From Marinibactrum halimedae (GTDB lineage Bacteria; Pseudomonadota; Gammaproteobacteria; Pseudomonadales; Cellvibrionaceae): a stretch of DNA of 64,000 bases. Positions 28,424-38,692 of this stretch are shown here, piece after piece. The stretch lies in assembly GCF_021234875.1 (NCBI RefSeq), contig NZ_JAJQVM010000027.1, positions 17,797-81,796 on the forward strand, read 5' to 3'. Position 1 is the first letter of the stretch, and the number at the start of each line of letters is the position of its first letter. Position numbers and translations under genes: made by a program. The notes beneath the pieces are model-generated. The model made no database searches, was not told the origin of the DNA, and saw only the letters and a list, made by a program, of their open reading frames with translations.

Positions 28424-29008
28424 TTATGAGCCACCTTGCAAGTGCTCGATTAATTTCTTCCAATCAAACGCAGGACCTGGATCCGTTTTTCGCCCAGGCG
28501 CAATATGCTCATGTCCTGTAATGCGCTCATTATGAATGTCAGGGTAACTTTTCTTAAGCGCCTTAATCAATTCAACAGTAGAACAATATTGAGGTTGCTC
28601 ATACGGCGTGTTGTCTGCGCCTTCCAACTCAATACCAATTGAATAATTATTGCAATCGTCTTCACCATCAAAACTCGATTTTCCAGCGTGCCAAGCACGA
28701 TTTTCTGTAGACACGAACTGAGTGATATTACCTTCCCTAGACACCAAAAAGTGCGCAGAAACTTCAACACCTCTGATCGTCTCAAAGTAAGGGTGCTTGT
28801 CCCAACATAGCTGATTACAAAAAAATTGCTCAATATAGCCACCACCAAACTGTTCAGGTGGTAAACTGATATTGTGAATAACCACCAATGACACCTTCGC
28901 CTCAATCGGCCTCCTGTTAAAATTCGGTGAACATAGGTGCCGAACAGATATGGAGGGCACCCTAAGAACCCCTCTTTCGAGCTTCAACCACCCATTTTCA
29001 AGATACAT
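28424..29008 (-). CDS. ampD: 1,6-anhydro-N-acetylmuramyl-L-alanine amidase AmpD
   Basis: AmpD is a cytoplasmic zinc amidase that removes the stem peptide from anhydro-MurNAc peptides. I start at the ATG at 29008 (MYLENGWLKLE), which is the family's usual opening; the longer frame adds 14 residues. In the long numbering the zinc ligands are His59 (VIHNISLP), His180 (GHEHIAPG) and Asp190 (RKTDPGPAFDW). The catalytic Glu141 is in SIGIELEG. The length of 194 residues is normal. It begins the ampD-ampE unit, with yajQ and ampG downstream. Confidence 0.95.
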   Translation of the reverse strand: MYLENGWLKLERGVLRVPSISVRHLCSPNFNRRPIEAKVSLVVIHNISLPPEQFGGGYIEQFFCNQLCWDKHPYFETIRGVEVSAHFLVSREGNITQFVSTENRAWHAGKSSFDGEDDCNNYSIGIELEGADNTPYEQPQYCSTVELIKALKKSYPDIHNERITGHEHIAPGRKTDPGPAFDWKKLIEHLQGGS

Positions 29009-29294
29009 GATAGTCGTTCCACAGTAATTCACGATAACCCATTCTACCACTCAAAGTTCTTTCGCCTTTAAAGACAGTGGAAAATAAGAAAAAAGAGTAC
29101 TGTAAAATATTAATTTGACCAGTCGAACCTCTCCCCTACCATACAAACTACCTGTCGGATTTTACAATCACACGAGAGCGAAACAGCAAGAGTGGGCTTG
29201 ATAAAAGAAAAAATAAATCAATAAGAAAGAAAATCGGCAGGTGTATATAGAGTCGTGTAAGGTAATGGAAGCAGAAAGGAAAATAAAGCAGTAA

Positions 29295-29316
29295 CAAAGG
29301 GCATTAAAGCCCTTTG
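29295..29316 (-). terminator. hairpin over the DUF1631 stop codon
   Basis: CAAAGGGC and GCCCTTTG pair around a short AT loop that includes the stop. The minus-strand tail is only mildly T-rich, so it is a weak terminator candidate. Confidence 0.4.
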
Positions 29317-31727
29317 CTTTCTCGAAGGTTGCTAATAACCGACTCTAAAGCTCGGTCAAAAAGCATACTATTATCAAGCAGTCGAAAATCACCACTTTGC
29401 AAGGCAAACGCCAAATCTTCCCTCGCTTTTTCCGCCACCTTCATACCACTGCGATTTACAAAGATGTATTTACCAGTTGAACGAATTATAGCCGCCAAAC
29501 GGCAGCGTGAGGCTTGACCATCAACAACCTGCTCGAACCAACTGCCTTGAGAAAGTGCATCTACCTGTGACAAGAACTGTGGAATGGCTTTAGATGCGGC
29601 AGAATTAACTTCTTCAGGGTTTGCCCTTCTTGAATGAGTCATCAGCTTACTAGTAGCTTGAGCCGAAGCATTCTTAATAATCGTGCCACCTTTTGTATCG
29701 GCACTATGGGTATTGCTCTTAACTGATATCTGTTGATTCGAAACTGATACAGGCTCATTCTGAGCTGGCCCAACTGCTTTACTTGCCGGTGCGGTTTCAT
29801 TCGCAGCTGAACTGTTCAAATTATTGAGCTCTGCAGGGCCTTTCCTTGGAATTACCCCGGAATCATTCGCAGGTTGAGCATTATTGACTGGATTCGCGTT
29901 ACCACGTAGCTGTTGCAAGTGCTCTGCCTCCATGGATTTCAGCAACTTACTCATGTCAAACGCGTTGTAACTGATCCCTTCTAAACCAAGCTTCACTTTT
30001 TTGAGCAATACAGGAAGGAGCTTTAACAACTTACCACGATTCTCTGACGTAATATCCGTTGTTAGACTCCACACCAACTCTCTCGCTGTTTGGCGTGCGG
30101 CAGCCCAATTCTCTGTTTTCGTGCCCTCTTTCAATGCAATAAGGAACAAAACATTTGCCCAAGCTTCATTCACTAACGTATTCATTTCCAAACTTAGACG
30201 CTCAACCCCAGGAATTGCAGATAATGCCCTTTCTACAACCTCCCGAGCCAATGCAGTTTTCGCCTTCCCTGCTTCAGCATCCAACGTACGTTTCTCTAAA
30301 ATAGAGGCACGACGCTTTTCTTTCTCGGTAAACGAAAGAAAGTCTGTCAACAGGTCTTGGAACAACATAGGGTCCTGATCAAACCTGGTGATAACCGACT
30401 CAACAATACTTTCGACTTTACGTTTGAAAGGGTCCCTGCCTTTATCATCCGGCTGCCAGCCAATAGCAGCAGTCGCTAACTCATTTAACAGACGCCTTGC
30501 TGGGTGCCCACCTTTATTGAAAAAGGCATTATCAATTAATGCTACTTTCAACATAGGAACTTGAAGTCGTCCTAGTAACAATTTCATTTCATCGTGCAAA
30601 TTACGATCTTCCACAATGAAATCAAACAACAAATTCACCAGGTTGATCACATCCTGATCTAGCTGATTAATGCTGCTGTCATGCTCTTGTTTGGCCGCCT
30701 GCTTAATGGAATCAATGCTAATTTGTGAAGACGCTTGGGCAGAAACTTGGCGTTGAATGTTATTCAACAGAGAGACCAATTCAGTTTGGTCTAAAAGAAT
30801 ATCAGGAGTTTCATTAGACAGTACTCCGGACACACCACCAGACTGCTGATGAATTAAATTCCGTAATGCATTTAAAACATCCGTACTCTCTGAAGTCTGC
30901 GGCTTATTATCTACAGCATTCTTTACCGAAGTGGTACCTGAAACCTGTGGGCGTTGACGAGATTTCGACGCTGCCCTCTGACCAGAAACACCAAGCGAGG
31001 GCAAAATGTTTTGCCCAATCATGATTTCATTGGCGATCCGATAAAAATCCTTAAGCTCATTCACCACTTTTAAATCAAAGAGCTTAAGCAGTACTAGACG
31101 AGCTTTAATATTAACATCAAGAGTTGACGAAGATTGTACAAACGCTTTACAGAGAGCGTGAGGACCAACAGGATTATTGCGTTGATATACTTTAGTTGGG
31201 ACGAGACTATCTAAACGAAGAGTCAGGTGCTGAATAGGCTCTGGAGATGCTTCCAAAGCTTTATTCACCATACTGTCTATTGCAACACTTTCTTCAAGTT
31301 GATCATTCTGAACGAGCTCCAAATTATCAATATCAAGCTCATAGTCCCAAAAATCATCTTCCGTGCTCTTTGAATCTGATTGCGCTAAATCTCTGAAACC
31401 ATCACTGATATGTTCGCAGAAAGATTGTTCTATGTCGCGACGACGAAGGCGTACAGACCGCATGGCTTCAAAGTACAAGCTCTGCTCTTGATTCGTAGAC
31501 GCCTTATCAGCCAACTCAAAAAAGCGATCATCCGCAGATTCAAAAACCGTCCTAAGGTAATTGCGCAGAACCTGTTCCGTTTTCTCTCTGAGCATATGAA
31601 CAGCGGCCGGTAAGCGCACCATTGTGTTCTTTTGCTTATTTTGAGCTGCCTTAGCAAGAGACCCGCTCGAAGAGGCAGCCGCTGTATTTAAAGCAACAAC
31701 ATTATCGGCGTTCGACTTGACTGACAT
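29304..31727 (-). CDS. DUF1631 family protein
   Basis: This is an 807-residue protein of the DUF1631 family, found in gammaproteobacteria and of unknown function. Recognisable segments are the N-terminal ADDRFFELADKASTNQEQ, MRSVRLRRRDIEQSFCEH, HPARRLLNELATAAIGW and LLTDFLSFTEKEKRRASILEKRTLDAE. The C-terminal domain includes SQGSWFEQVVDGQASRCRLAAI and ends near GSDF-like LQSGDFRLLDNSMLFDRALESVISNL. A low-complexity Ser/Asn/Ala/Thr linker (about residues 240-290) and another (about 620-700) divide it. It is divergent from an AT-rich region. Confidence 0.9.
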   Translation of the reverse strand: MSVKSNADNVVALNTAAASSSGSLAKAAQNKQKNTMVRLPAAVHMLREKTEQVLRNYLRTVFESADDRFFELADKASTNQEQSLYFEAMRSVRLRRRDIEQSFCEHISDGFRDLAQSDSKSTEDDFWDYELDIDNLELVQNDQLEESVAIDSMVNKALEASPEPIQHLTLRLDSLVPTKVYQRNNPVGPHALCKAFVQSSSTLDVNIKARLVLLKLFDLKVVNELKDFYRIANEIMIGQNILPSLGVSGQRAASKSRQRPQVSGTTSVKNAVDNKPQTSESTDVLNALRNLIHQQSGGVSGVLSNETPDILLDQTELVSLLNNIQRQVSAQASSQISIDSIKQAAKQEHDSSINQLDQDVINLVNLLFDFIVEDRNLHDEMKLLLGRLQVPMLKVALIDNAFFNKGGHPARRLLNELATAAIGWQPDDKGRDPFKRKVESIVESVITRFDQDPMLFQDLLTDFLSFTEKEKRRASILEKRTLDAEAGKAKTALAREVVERALSAIPGVERLSLEMNTLVNEAWANVLFLIALKEGTKTENWAAARQTARELVWSLTTDITSENRGKLLKLLPVLLKKVKLGLEGISYNAFDMSKLLKSMEAEHLQQLRGNANPVNNAQPANDSGVIPRKGPAELNNLNSSAANETAPASKAVGPAQNEPVSVSNQQISVKSNTHSADTKGGTIIKNASAQATSKLMTHSRRANPEEVNSAASKAIPQFLSQVDALSQGSWFEQVVDGQASRCRLAAIIRSTGKYIFVNRSGMKVAEKAREDLAFALQSGDFRLLDNSMLFDRALESVISNLRESKGL

Positions 31728-32375
31728 AGTTAAAGCCCGAGTACTAAAAGATTATGAATTATTTTGGGCAAACATCACCCAAAAGGAATAAAAAACATAC
31801 GCTACTTTACGACGATTTTGTATAAAAAACCTACTTTTTAAAATAAAAATTTAAAATAGGCACTTACAACAAAGTTTATGACGCAAAAAATAACAATTCG
31901 CTCTTATCAGCTTAATTTACAGATGCAAACTCTAAATGCTAAAGCAGTACAGCAAGGTCTCCTCTTCACACTATCTTGAGGAAAACCATTTTTTAAGAGA
32001 GTATTTCTATACCAAGAGACTTACTTCACCAAGAGACTTACTTCGATATTTATATTTTACGTTCATAGCGGCTTATAGACAGAAAAAATTAACAGGTTCG
32101 GGATTTGCATCACACAGATTATATTGACTAATCCTTTTTTATTACTAAAGAAGTAGTAGATGCAAAATTAGGTAAAATATAATTATATTAGCCTACGCCC
32201 TTAGCACTATTTCATTCATTTGAGAGTAAATATCTTACTTTATTGACTATCCTTCATACTCTGTATTATCCGCCTACGTGATCATGCGCTCTAATTATCG
32301 TACAGTAATCACTTTTCATCCCTCACGTACGTTACTCATACACCAAACTTACACCAACACCCAGCACGGAGACCA
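31728..32375. other. AT-rich intergenic region of about 650 bp
   Basis: A divergent promoter region for the DUF1631 and retropepsin genes. It holds a 17-bp tandem duplication (32011-32044). Short open frames here (such as 31936-32127) have no ribosome site or recognisable sequence. Confidence 0.55.
32011..32044. repeat. 17-bp tandem duplication
   Basis: ACCAAGAGACTTACTTC occurs twice in direct tandem (32011-32027 and 32028-32044) without mismatch. Confidence 0.95.
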
Positions 32376-32909
32376 ATGCGAATGGACGAACCTCAGACCT
32401 CAACCAACCGATTAGGAAAAGGTATGCAACTCATGGCTTGGGTAAGCTTGCTTGGGGTGCTGACGTTGGTTTTTACAGCGATTGACTGGCGTCGCTATAA
32501 CCCCAATGGCGACGCTCAAGGCACCTCAACCGGCGCCATCAACGAAGTAGTATTGCAAGCGAATCGACAACACCACTATGTAGTAAACGGGCTCATTAAC
32601 GGGAAAAAAGTCATTTTTCTACTGGATACAGGTGCAACGGAAGTGTCTATACCTGCGCATATCGCTTCAGAACTATCACTACCCAAATTGGGACGCTCCC
32701 AAGCATATACAGCCAATGGTGTTGTGAACGTATTTGATACTAAAATCCAATCTTTACAATTAGGCAGCATCCAATTAAGAAACGTACAAGCCAGTATCAA
32801 CCCAGGACAAAACAAAGATGAAATACTCTTAGGAATGACTGCCTTAAAGCAAATAGAGTTTGCACAACGGGGCGACCAGTTAACCTTACGACAGTATCTA
32901 ATTGACTGA
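32376..32909 (+). CDS. membrane-anchored retropepsin-like aspartic peptidase (clan AA)
   Basis: The protein is of the TIGR02281 type: one N-terminal membrane helix (about residues 18-36, GMQLMAWVSLLGVLTLVF) and a periplasmic retropepsin-like domain with the single catalytic motif LLDTGATEVSIP (Asp84). A conserved GAxxV-like segment LRNVQASINPG and LLGMTALKQIEF follow. As in retroviral proteases, one Asp motif implies dimerisation. CGGAG a few bases upstream supports the ATG at 32376. The target is unknown. It stands alone before the rsx operon. Confidence 0.88.
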   Translation: MRMDEPQTSTNRLGKGMQLMAWVSLLGVLTLVFTAIDWRRYNPNGDAQGTSTGAINEVVLQANRQHHYVVNGLINGKKVIFLLDTGATEVSIPAHIASELSLPKLGRSQAYTANGVVNVFDTKIQSLQLGSIQLRNVQASINPGQNKDEILLGMTALKQIEFAQRGDQLTLRQYLID

Positions 32910-33083
32910 TCTCATGGGTTAAATTAGCCAGGCAGAACCCTAGTAGAAACTTTACACCCGACGAATAAATTCTAGAGCAACACCATCATTCCATTCAATA
33001 ACGAACCCCCTATGAGCGAGTGACTCAATCAATCATTTAATGATTTTAGTGCCGCACATCTGCCCTATGACATAATCTGTGTC

Positions 33084-33089
33084 TATAAT
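33084..33089 (+). promoter_or_regulatory. possible -10 element of the rsx operon
   Basis: A perfect TATAAT lies 65 bp before the rsxA start. No good -35 is found 17 bp upstream, so this is tentative. Confidence 0.35.
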
Positions 33090-33153
33090 GCGCCACCGAG
33101 CTTCCATGTAATAGATTCACACCTTGATTGTGGCGATGAGGAATACAAACCTA

Positions 33154-33729
33154 ATGAGTGAATTTGCTGCCATCTTGCTAAGTACCGTGCTAGTCAACAA
33201 CTACGTGCTTGTACAGTTTTTAGGATTATGCCCTTTTATGGGCGTATCCAATAAACTGGAAACCGCCATCGGAATGGCAGGTGCCACTACCTTTGTGCTC
33301 ACTCTAGCGGCGATTTGCAGCTATCTTGTCCATAATTATGTGTTAGTGCCGCTCAATATCGAATACTTACGCACGATTTCATTTATTCTGGTCATTGCCG
33401 TAGTCGTGCAATTTGCCAAAATGTTCATCGAGAAAACCAGCCCTCTCCTCTACCGAGTACTCGGCGTGTTCTTACCTCTCATTACTACCAACTGTGCCGT
33501 GCTCGGAGTTGCGCTTCAAAATACGAATAAAGCCAATAGTTTTATTGAATCAACTTTGTTCGGGTTCGGTGCAGCCGCTGGATTCTCATTGGTTCTTATC
33601 TTGTTTTCTGCTATGAGAGAACGTTTGAGCGCTGCGGACGTTCCTCAGCCTTTCGAAGGTGCTGCCATCGGCATGATTACCGCTGGCTTGATGTCTCTCG
33701 CGTTCATGGGGTTTGCAGGTTTAGTCTGA
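33154..33729 (+). CDS. rsxA: RsxA, electron transport complex subunit A
   Basis: RsxA (RnfA homologue) is an inner-membrane subunit of the ion-translocating Rnf/Rsx complex, which reduces SoxR in E. coli. I take the ATG at 33154 ([16 protein letters not shown]), the conserved start. Six membrane helices are visible, with the conserved [20 protein letters not shown] and [16 protein letters not shown] containing the cysteines thought to bind an [Fe-S] cluster with RsxE. It is the first gene of rsxABCDGE. Confidence 0.96.
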   Translation: MSEFAAILLSTVLVNNYVLVQFLGLCPFMGVSNKLETAIGMAGATTFVLTLAAICSYLVHNYVLVPLNIEYLRTISFILVIAVVVQFAKMFIEKTSPLLYRVLGVFLPLITTNCAVLGVALQNTNKANSFIESTLFGFGAAAGFSLVLILFSAMRERLSAADVPQPFEGAAIGMITAGLMSLAFMGFAGLV

Positions 33730-33813
33730 AACTAACCTACCAAAAAATACTTTGTGAATAACCGTAGTAAAAAAGCAATATGACTTTAAACAACAACGAA
33801 ATTGGGTATAGAC

Positions 33814-34473
33814 ATGATTGAGTTATTAAGCACTCACCCAATTGCTGCAGCTATTCTGGCACTTGGACTACTGGCCTTAGCGTTTGGGGGAATCTTAGGG
33901 TTCGCCTCCATCAAGTTTAAGGTAGAAGGCGATCCTATTGTTGAGCAAATCGATAACCTTTTACCGCAAACCCAATGCGGTCAGTGTGGCCACCCTGGGT
34001 GTCGGCCCTATGCCGAAGGCATTGCCAATGGAGAGGCCATTAACAAGTGCCCTCCCGGAGGCCAAGCCACTGTTGATGCGTTGGCGGGCCTTTTAGGGGT
34101 AGACGCCCCAGCGCTGGATGCCGGAGAAGCGGAAGATGCAGACATCCCTAAAGTCGCCTACATTCGCGAAGATGAATGTATTGGTTGCACCAAATGTATC
34201 CAAGCCTGTCCTATGGATGCTATTTTGGGCGCCGCTAAACAAATGCATACGGTGATTGTCGACGAGTGCACAGGTTGCGACTTATGTGTAGAGCCCTGCC
34301 CTGTAGATTGTATTGAGATGCGTCCAATAGAAACCACAGTAAAAACGTGGCATTGGGAAAAACCCAACATAAGTTGGGCAAGTGAGAGCACCTCGACCCC
34401 TAATATCATCGCCACCGACAAGCTCACACCCAATGACGCTCAAAAACCCTCTAAAGACGATCGCGCTGCGTAA
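33814..34473 (+). CDS. rsxB: RsxB, iron-sulfur electron transport subunit
   Basis: RsxB is a peripheral ferredoxin-like protein anchored by an N-terminal helix ([20 protein letters not shown]). Its Fe-S motifs are C-x2-C-x4-C near residues 55-63 plus Cys79, then two [4Fe-4S] motifs, [13 protein letters not shown] (about 121-133) and [13 protein letters not shown] (about 151-163). The start is the ATG at 33814; the TTG at 33802 is four residues upstream. The C-terminal tail is longer and polar (Thr/Pro-rich). It follows rsxA by 84 bp. Confidence 0.96.
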   Translation: MIELLSTHPIAAAILALGLLALAFGGILGFASIKFKVEGDPIVEQIDNLLPQTQCGQCGHPGCRPYAEGIANGEAINKCPPGGQATVDALAGLLGVDAPALDAGEAEDADIPKVAYIREDECIGCTKCIQACPMDAILGAAKQMHTVIVDECTGCDLCVEPCPVDCIEMRPIETTVKTWHWEKPNISWASESTSTPNIIATDKLTPNDAQKPSKDDRAA

Positions 34474-34494
34474 GACATCGGAGCAAGAATTATC

Positions 34495-36879
34495 GTGACC
34501 GCTGCCAATCTCCAAGCTGGAAACCCACAACTTATTGCCACTGATGAAGAGAGAACCCTTTTCACCATTCCAGGTGGCGTGCATCCGCCAGAAAACAAAC
34601 AACAATCGCTAAACAGCCCCATTGTTGCCGCCCCACTGCCAGGCAAAGTGATATTGCCGTTGTCCCAGCATATTGGAGCCCCCTCTCTCCCAATAGTGAG
34701 AGTGGGTGACCATGTACTAACAGGGCAATTAATTGCGGAAGGCGATGGCTATGTCAGCCTGCCTGTTCATGCTTCTGTCTCAGGCACCATTGTTGCTATT
34801 GAAGAACATCCGCTTCCTCACGCTTCTGGGCTATCCGACCTTTGCATCATTATTGAGTCAGATGGGAAAGACGCTTCGATCCCCATGCAAGAGAGACCCG
34901 ATTATCGCAACCAATCCGCCAAATCACTGCTTGATATCATCAGAGAAGCCGGTATTGCAGGAATGGGCGGCGCTGGTTTTCCCGCTGCCGTAAAACTAAA
35001 CCCGAGAGCAGGTTGCAGTATCGAGCACTTAATCATTAATGGTACAGAGTGCGAACCTTACATCACCGCTGATGACATACTCATGCAAGAGCGTGCCCAA
35101 GATATTGTCGCAGGTGTTGAATTACTCTCTAAAATTCTGGGCGAACCCAAAGATGTCGTCATTGGCATTGAGGACAACAAACCTGAAGCGATTGCCACCA
35201 TGCGGGAAACCGTCAAGAACACGCCCATTCAAGTGGCGGTCTTCCCAACGAAATACCCCTCCGGTGGCGAAAAGCAACTTATTCAGATTTTGACCGGCAA
35301 AGAAGTACCCAGCGGAGAGCTTCCTTCGAGTATCGGTGTTGTCGTACAAAATGTGGCTACCGCTTATGCCTGCTATCGGGCCGTCCGTTACGGGGAACCT
35401 TTTATTAGCCGAATCACCACCGTGGTCGGAGAAGCGCTGGCAGAGCAACGAAATGTAGAGGTTCGACTAGGCACACCATTAAGCGATTTACTCACCTTTA
35501 ACAGAGTGAATGAAAAGAAGCTCTCTCGTCTCATTATGGGTGGCCCGATGATGGGTTTTGCATTACACAGTGCAGAAGTTCCTGTGGTGAAAACCACCAA
35601 CTGCCTCATTGCCCCCACTAAGAAAGAGATGCCGCCAAGCCCGCCAGCCCTCGCCTGTATTCGATGTGGACTCTGTGCAGAAGCCTGCCCGGCTTCACTT
35701 TTACCTCAGCAACTGTATTGGTATGCACGCAGTGAGGATCACGAAAAACTCGAATCTCACCACTTATTTGACTGCATTGAGTGCGGAGCCTGTTCTTTTG
35801 TTTGCCCGAGCAATATTCCACTCGTGCAGTACTATCGCTCTGCGAAAGGCAAAATCAAACAGCAAGAAATAGAAAAAGAAAAAGCCGATCGATCACGACA
35901 GCGTTTTGAATTCCGCCAAGAACGCATCGCCCGAGCAGAAGCAGAAAAAGAAGCGAAACGAAAAGCCCGCCAGCAAGCAGCTTTAGAAGCAAAACAAAAA
36001 TTGGCCGAAGCGAAAGCGGCTGCTGAGCAACACAGCGAAGCCACCCAACAAGCCAATAGCGACGATGCTATCACCAATGCGTTAGCCAAAACACAAACTA
36101 AAACAACGGACCCGAAAGAACAACAAGCAAAACTTGAGCGTGCTGTTCAAAGTGCAGAGGGTCGCTTACAAAAAGCCAGTGCTCGATTGGTGGAGTCTCA
36201 ACAACATACACCCGATAAAAACGATAAATTCGCAGCTCAAGTTAAACAAGCCGAAGTACGACTGACCGATGCCAAGAAAAAACTCAACGATTTCTTAACA
36301 AGCACAAATTTCTCAACAAACACATCTGGCACTTCTTCAACTCAAACTCAAGAAGCTCAAAATGAGGCGGATAAAGACAAAGAGCGCCTAAGGCTAGAAA
36401 AAGCCATTAATAGCGCCATGAACAGTATCGAAAAAACGCAAGCTCGACTGGCGGAAGCGGATGATGAAAAACGAGAAAAGTTTGAAAAACAGTTAAATGC
36501 TGCCCAAGAGCGGTTACAAAAAGCGGAAACCAAGTTAGCTGAATTTATGAATCAGCTTGAGACAACCGCTGCACAGGAAAAATTACAGACATTACAACCT
36601 GCCACTGTGGACGCCCAACCAGAACCAGATACCCCGATGGATGCCGCCAGTGCAGCTATCGCGAGAGCACAAGCGAAAGCTTCGGCGCGGGCATCCATGA
36701 GTGAAGAAGAAAAGCTTAAAGAGCAAATTGACGGTTTAACAAAGCGCTTATCCAAAGCCGAAGAAAAGCTGGCGGCGGCCATTGAAGAAGGAAGTGACAA
36801 ACAAGAAGCTCTGTCACTGGGCGTCGAAAAGCTCAAAATAAAGTTACAACAAGCACAACAACAGTTGGAGGATGCCTAA
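34495..36879 (+). CDS. rsxC: RsxC, electron transport subunit with long coiled-coil tail
   Basis: RsxC accepts electrons from NADH through FMN and two [4Fe-4S] clusters. The N-terminal part contains GMGGAGFPAAVKLNPR (FMN/NADH region) and KYPSGGEKQLIQILTG. The clusters are in ACIRCGLCAEACP (about residue 386) and DCIECGACSFVCP (about 425). From about residue 450 to 794 the protein is a highly charged Ala/Lys/Glu/Gln coiled coil with repeated KLERAVQSAEGRLQKA-type heptads; such a tail is also known in some enterobacterial RsxC proteins. The start is GTG with GGAGCAAG upstream. Confidence 0.95.
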   Translation: MTAANLQAGNPQLIATDEERTLFTIPGGVHPPENKQQSLNSPIVAAPLPGKVILPLSQHIGAPSLPIVRVGDHVLTGQLIAEGDGYVSLPVHASVSGTIVAIEEHPLPHASGLSDLCIIIESDGKDASIPMQERPDYRNQSAKSLLDIIREAGIAGMGGAGFPAAVKLNPRAGCSIEHLIINGTECEPYITADDILMQERAQDIVAGVELLSKILGEPKDVVIGIEDNKPEAIATMRETVKNTPIQVAVFPTKYPSGGEKQLIQILTGKEVPSGELPSSIGVVVQNVATAYACYRAVRYGEPFISRITTVVGEALAEQRNVEVRLGTPLSDLLTFNRVNEKKLSRLIMGGPMMGFALHSAEVPVVKTTNCLIAPTKKEMPPSPPALACIRCGLCAEACPASLLPQQLYWYARSEDHEKLESHHLFDCIECGACSFVCPSNIPLVQYYRSAKGKIKQQEIEKEKADRSRQRFEFRQERIARAEAEKEAKRKARQQAALEAKQKLAEAKAAAEQHSEATQQANSDDAITNALAKTQTKTTDPKEQQAKLERAVQSAEGRLQKASARLVESQQHTPDKNDKFAAQVKQAEVRLTDAKKKLNDFLTSTNFSTNTSGTSSTQTQEAQNEADKDKERLRLEKAINSAMNSIEKTQARLAEADDEKREKFEKQLNAAQERLQKAETKLAEFMNQLETTAAQEKLQTLQPATVDAQPEPDTPMDAASAAIARAQAKASARASMSEEEKLKEQIDGLTKRLSKAEEKLAAAIEEGSDKQEALSLGVEKLKIKLQQAQQQLEDA

Positions 36880-36893
36880 GCTAGGCCCTATTT

Positions 36894-37976
36894 ATGGCAC
36901 TGATCAAACAATCGTCTCCACATACACGGGGCCAAACCGACACCACTAAAATCATGCAAACCGTGATTTTGGCAACAATACCGGGCATTCTTACGCTCAC
37001 CTATTTTTTCGGTATTGGCACTTTTATCAATTTGATCCTGGCATCCGCTTTTTGCCTGATCATTGAAGCCTCAGTACTCAAAGTTCGACGCCGACCTGTT
37101 GGCTTTTTTCTCAAAGACTACAGCGCCTTGGTTACTGCCGTGTTGCTTGGCGTCGCGTTGCCCCCCTACTGTCCGTGGTGGATAATTTTCATAGGCAGCC
37201 TTTTTGCTATCGGCATTGCCAAACAATTGTACGGGGGGCTGGGTTACAACCCTTTCAACCCTGCCATGGTCGGTTATGTGGTGCTGCTCATTTCTTTTCC
37301 GGTGGAAATGACTCGCTGGCCTGCCCCTACTTCTATCTTAACAGACTCGCAATCGTTACCTGGTTTAACCGATGCACTCTCCTTAGTATTTGGTTTTGCG
37401 TCGCCAGTATTACTCGATGGTTATACGGGCGCCACACCACTGGATGCTTTCAAGCAAAACACCGGTCTTATGGCAGATAACCTCTATGCCAGCCAAGCGA
37501 TTTTTCGTGAAGCACATTTTGCTGGTGCAGGTTGGGAGTGGGTGAATGTGGCTTTTTTACTGGGCGGCCTATTTCTACTTTATCGCAAAGTATTCACATG
37601 GCATGCCCCGATCGCCATGCTCGCCAGCTTAGGATTCTGTGCGTTGATTTTTTATGATGGCGGCAGTAACACCAGTGGCGCATCCCCTCTCCTGCACTGG
37701 TTCTCTGGCGCCACCATGCTCGGCGCATTTTTCATTATCACAGACCCGGTGAGCTCTGCGGTTTCTAATAAAGGGCGCCTGATCTATGGAGGGTGTATCG
37801 GCATCATCATTTACGTAATTCGACAATGGGGAAATTATCCAGATGCCGTGGCATTTGCCGTACTACTAATGAACTTTGCCGCACCGTTCATTGATTACTA
37901 CACCTTGCCAAGAACTTACGGCCATACGCAATCGCGCCGCGCCACTGATAAAATCGACACATCACAACGTCGATAA
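36894..37976 (+). CDS. rsxD: RsxD, electron transport membrane subunit
   Basis: RsxD is a polytopic membrane subunit with covalently bound FMN. Here DGYTGATPLDAFK carries the modified threonine (Thr181). Conserved segments are RPVGFFLKDYSALVTAVLLG, GGLGYNPFNPAMVGYVVLLI and FIITDPVSSAVSNKGRLIYG. Length 360 is standard. It lies 14 bp after rsxC and 50 bp before rsxG, so translation is likely coupled within the operon. Confidence 0.96.
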   Translation: MALIKQSSPHTRGQTDTTKIMQTVILATIPGILTLTYFFGIGTFINLILASAFCLIIEASVLKVRRRPVGFFLKDYSALVTAVLLGVALPPYCPWWIIFIGSLFAIGIAKQLYGGLGYNPFNPAMVGYVVLLISFPVEMTRWPAPTSILTDSQSLPGLTDALSLVFGFASPVLLDGYTGATPLDAFKQNTGLMADNLYASQAIFREAHFAGAGWEWVNVAFLLGGLFLLYRKVFTWHAPIAMLASLGFCALIFYDGGSNTSGASPLLHWFSGATMLGAFFIITDPVSSAVSNKGRLIYGGCIGIIIYVIRQWGNYPDAVAFAVLLMNFAAPFIDYYTLPRTYGHTQSRRATDKIDTSQRR

Positions 37977-38026
37977 TTAAACCTTGATAACTAAACGTTG
38001 AGAACACTAGGACGATAAACATTACT

Positions 38027-38674
38027 ATGCTGGCCATTACCATCAGCAAAAACAGTCTCATTTTAGGGTTATTCGCCCTATCCACGGCTGCCGTTTTGGC
38101 ACTGACTCATGAAGGCACAAAAGAGCGCGTTGCCGCTTCCGAGCGAGCCGCCGCACAAAAAGCACTGTTGCAATTGTTTCCCGAACATCAGCACGACAAT
38201 GATCTACTCATGGATACCGTACCCGTCCCCGAAAAGTACCGCTCAACATTGGGCACTGGCGAAGAAGACAGTATTCATGTTGCCCGAAATAAGAACGTAC
38301 CTATTGGTATTATCGTGCCAACCACTGCGCGAGATGGATACAGCGGTGACATTCGTATGATTGTGGGCATTAACATGGACGGCACCTTGGCAGGTGTACG
38401 CGTGTTAGACCACAAAGAAACTCCAGGGCTGGGTGACAAAATCGATCTCAAGAAAAGCGATTGGGTGCTCTCGTTTAATGGAAAGTCCATCAACTTGCCA
38501 CAAAAACAAGGCTGGAAGGTCAAGAAAGACGGCGGAGAATTTGATCAATTCACCGGCGCCACCATTACGCCCAGAGCCGTTGTGCACCAAGTGCATCAAG
38601 TACTGTCCTTTTTCGAACAAGAACACACACAGTTGCCGCTCAAGGTATCAGAACCTAATACATCAACACCCTAA
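38027..38674 (+). CDS. rsxG: RsxG, electron transport FMN-binding subunit
   Basis: RsxG has one N-terminal membrane helix (about residues 10-26) and a periplasmic FMN-binding domain. The motif FTGATITPRAVV at residues 175-186 provides Thr179 for covalent FMN. DGYSGDIRMIVGIN and DHKETPGLGDKI are further family segments. It lies within the rsx operon. The length is normal for RnfG/RsxG. Confidence 0.95.
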   Translation: MLAITISKNSLILGLFALSTAAVLALTHEGTKERVAASERAAAQKALLQLFPEHQHDNDLLMDTVPVPEKYRSTLGTGEEDSIHVARNKNVPIGIIVPTTARDGYSGDIRMIVGINMDGTLAGVRVLDHKETPGLGDKIDLKKSDWVLSFNGKSINLPQKQGWKVKKDGGEFDQFTGATITPRAVVHQVHQVLSFFEQEHTQLPLKVSEPNTSTP

Positions 38675-38692
38675 CGCTTGAGAGATCTAGAT

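Noticed and set aside
34158..34433. Minus-strand frame across rsxB
   Set aside because: It lies opposite the ferredoxin motifs of a certain gene and its product has no features.
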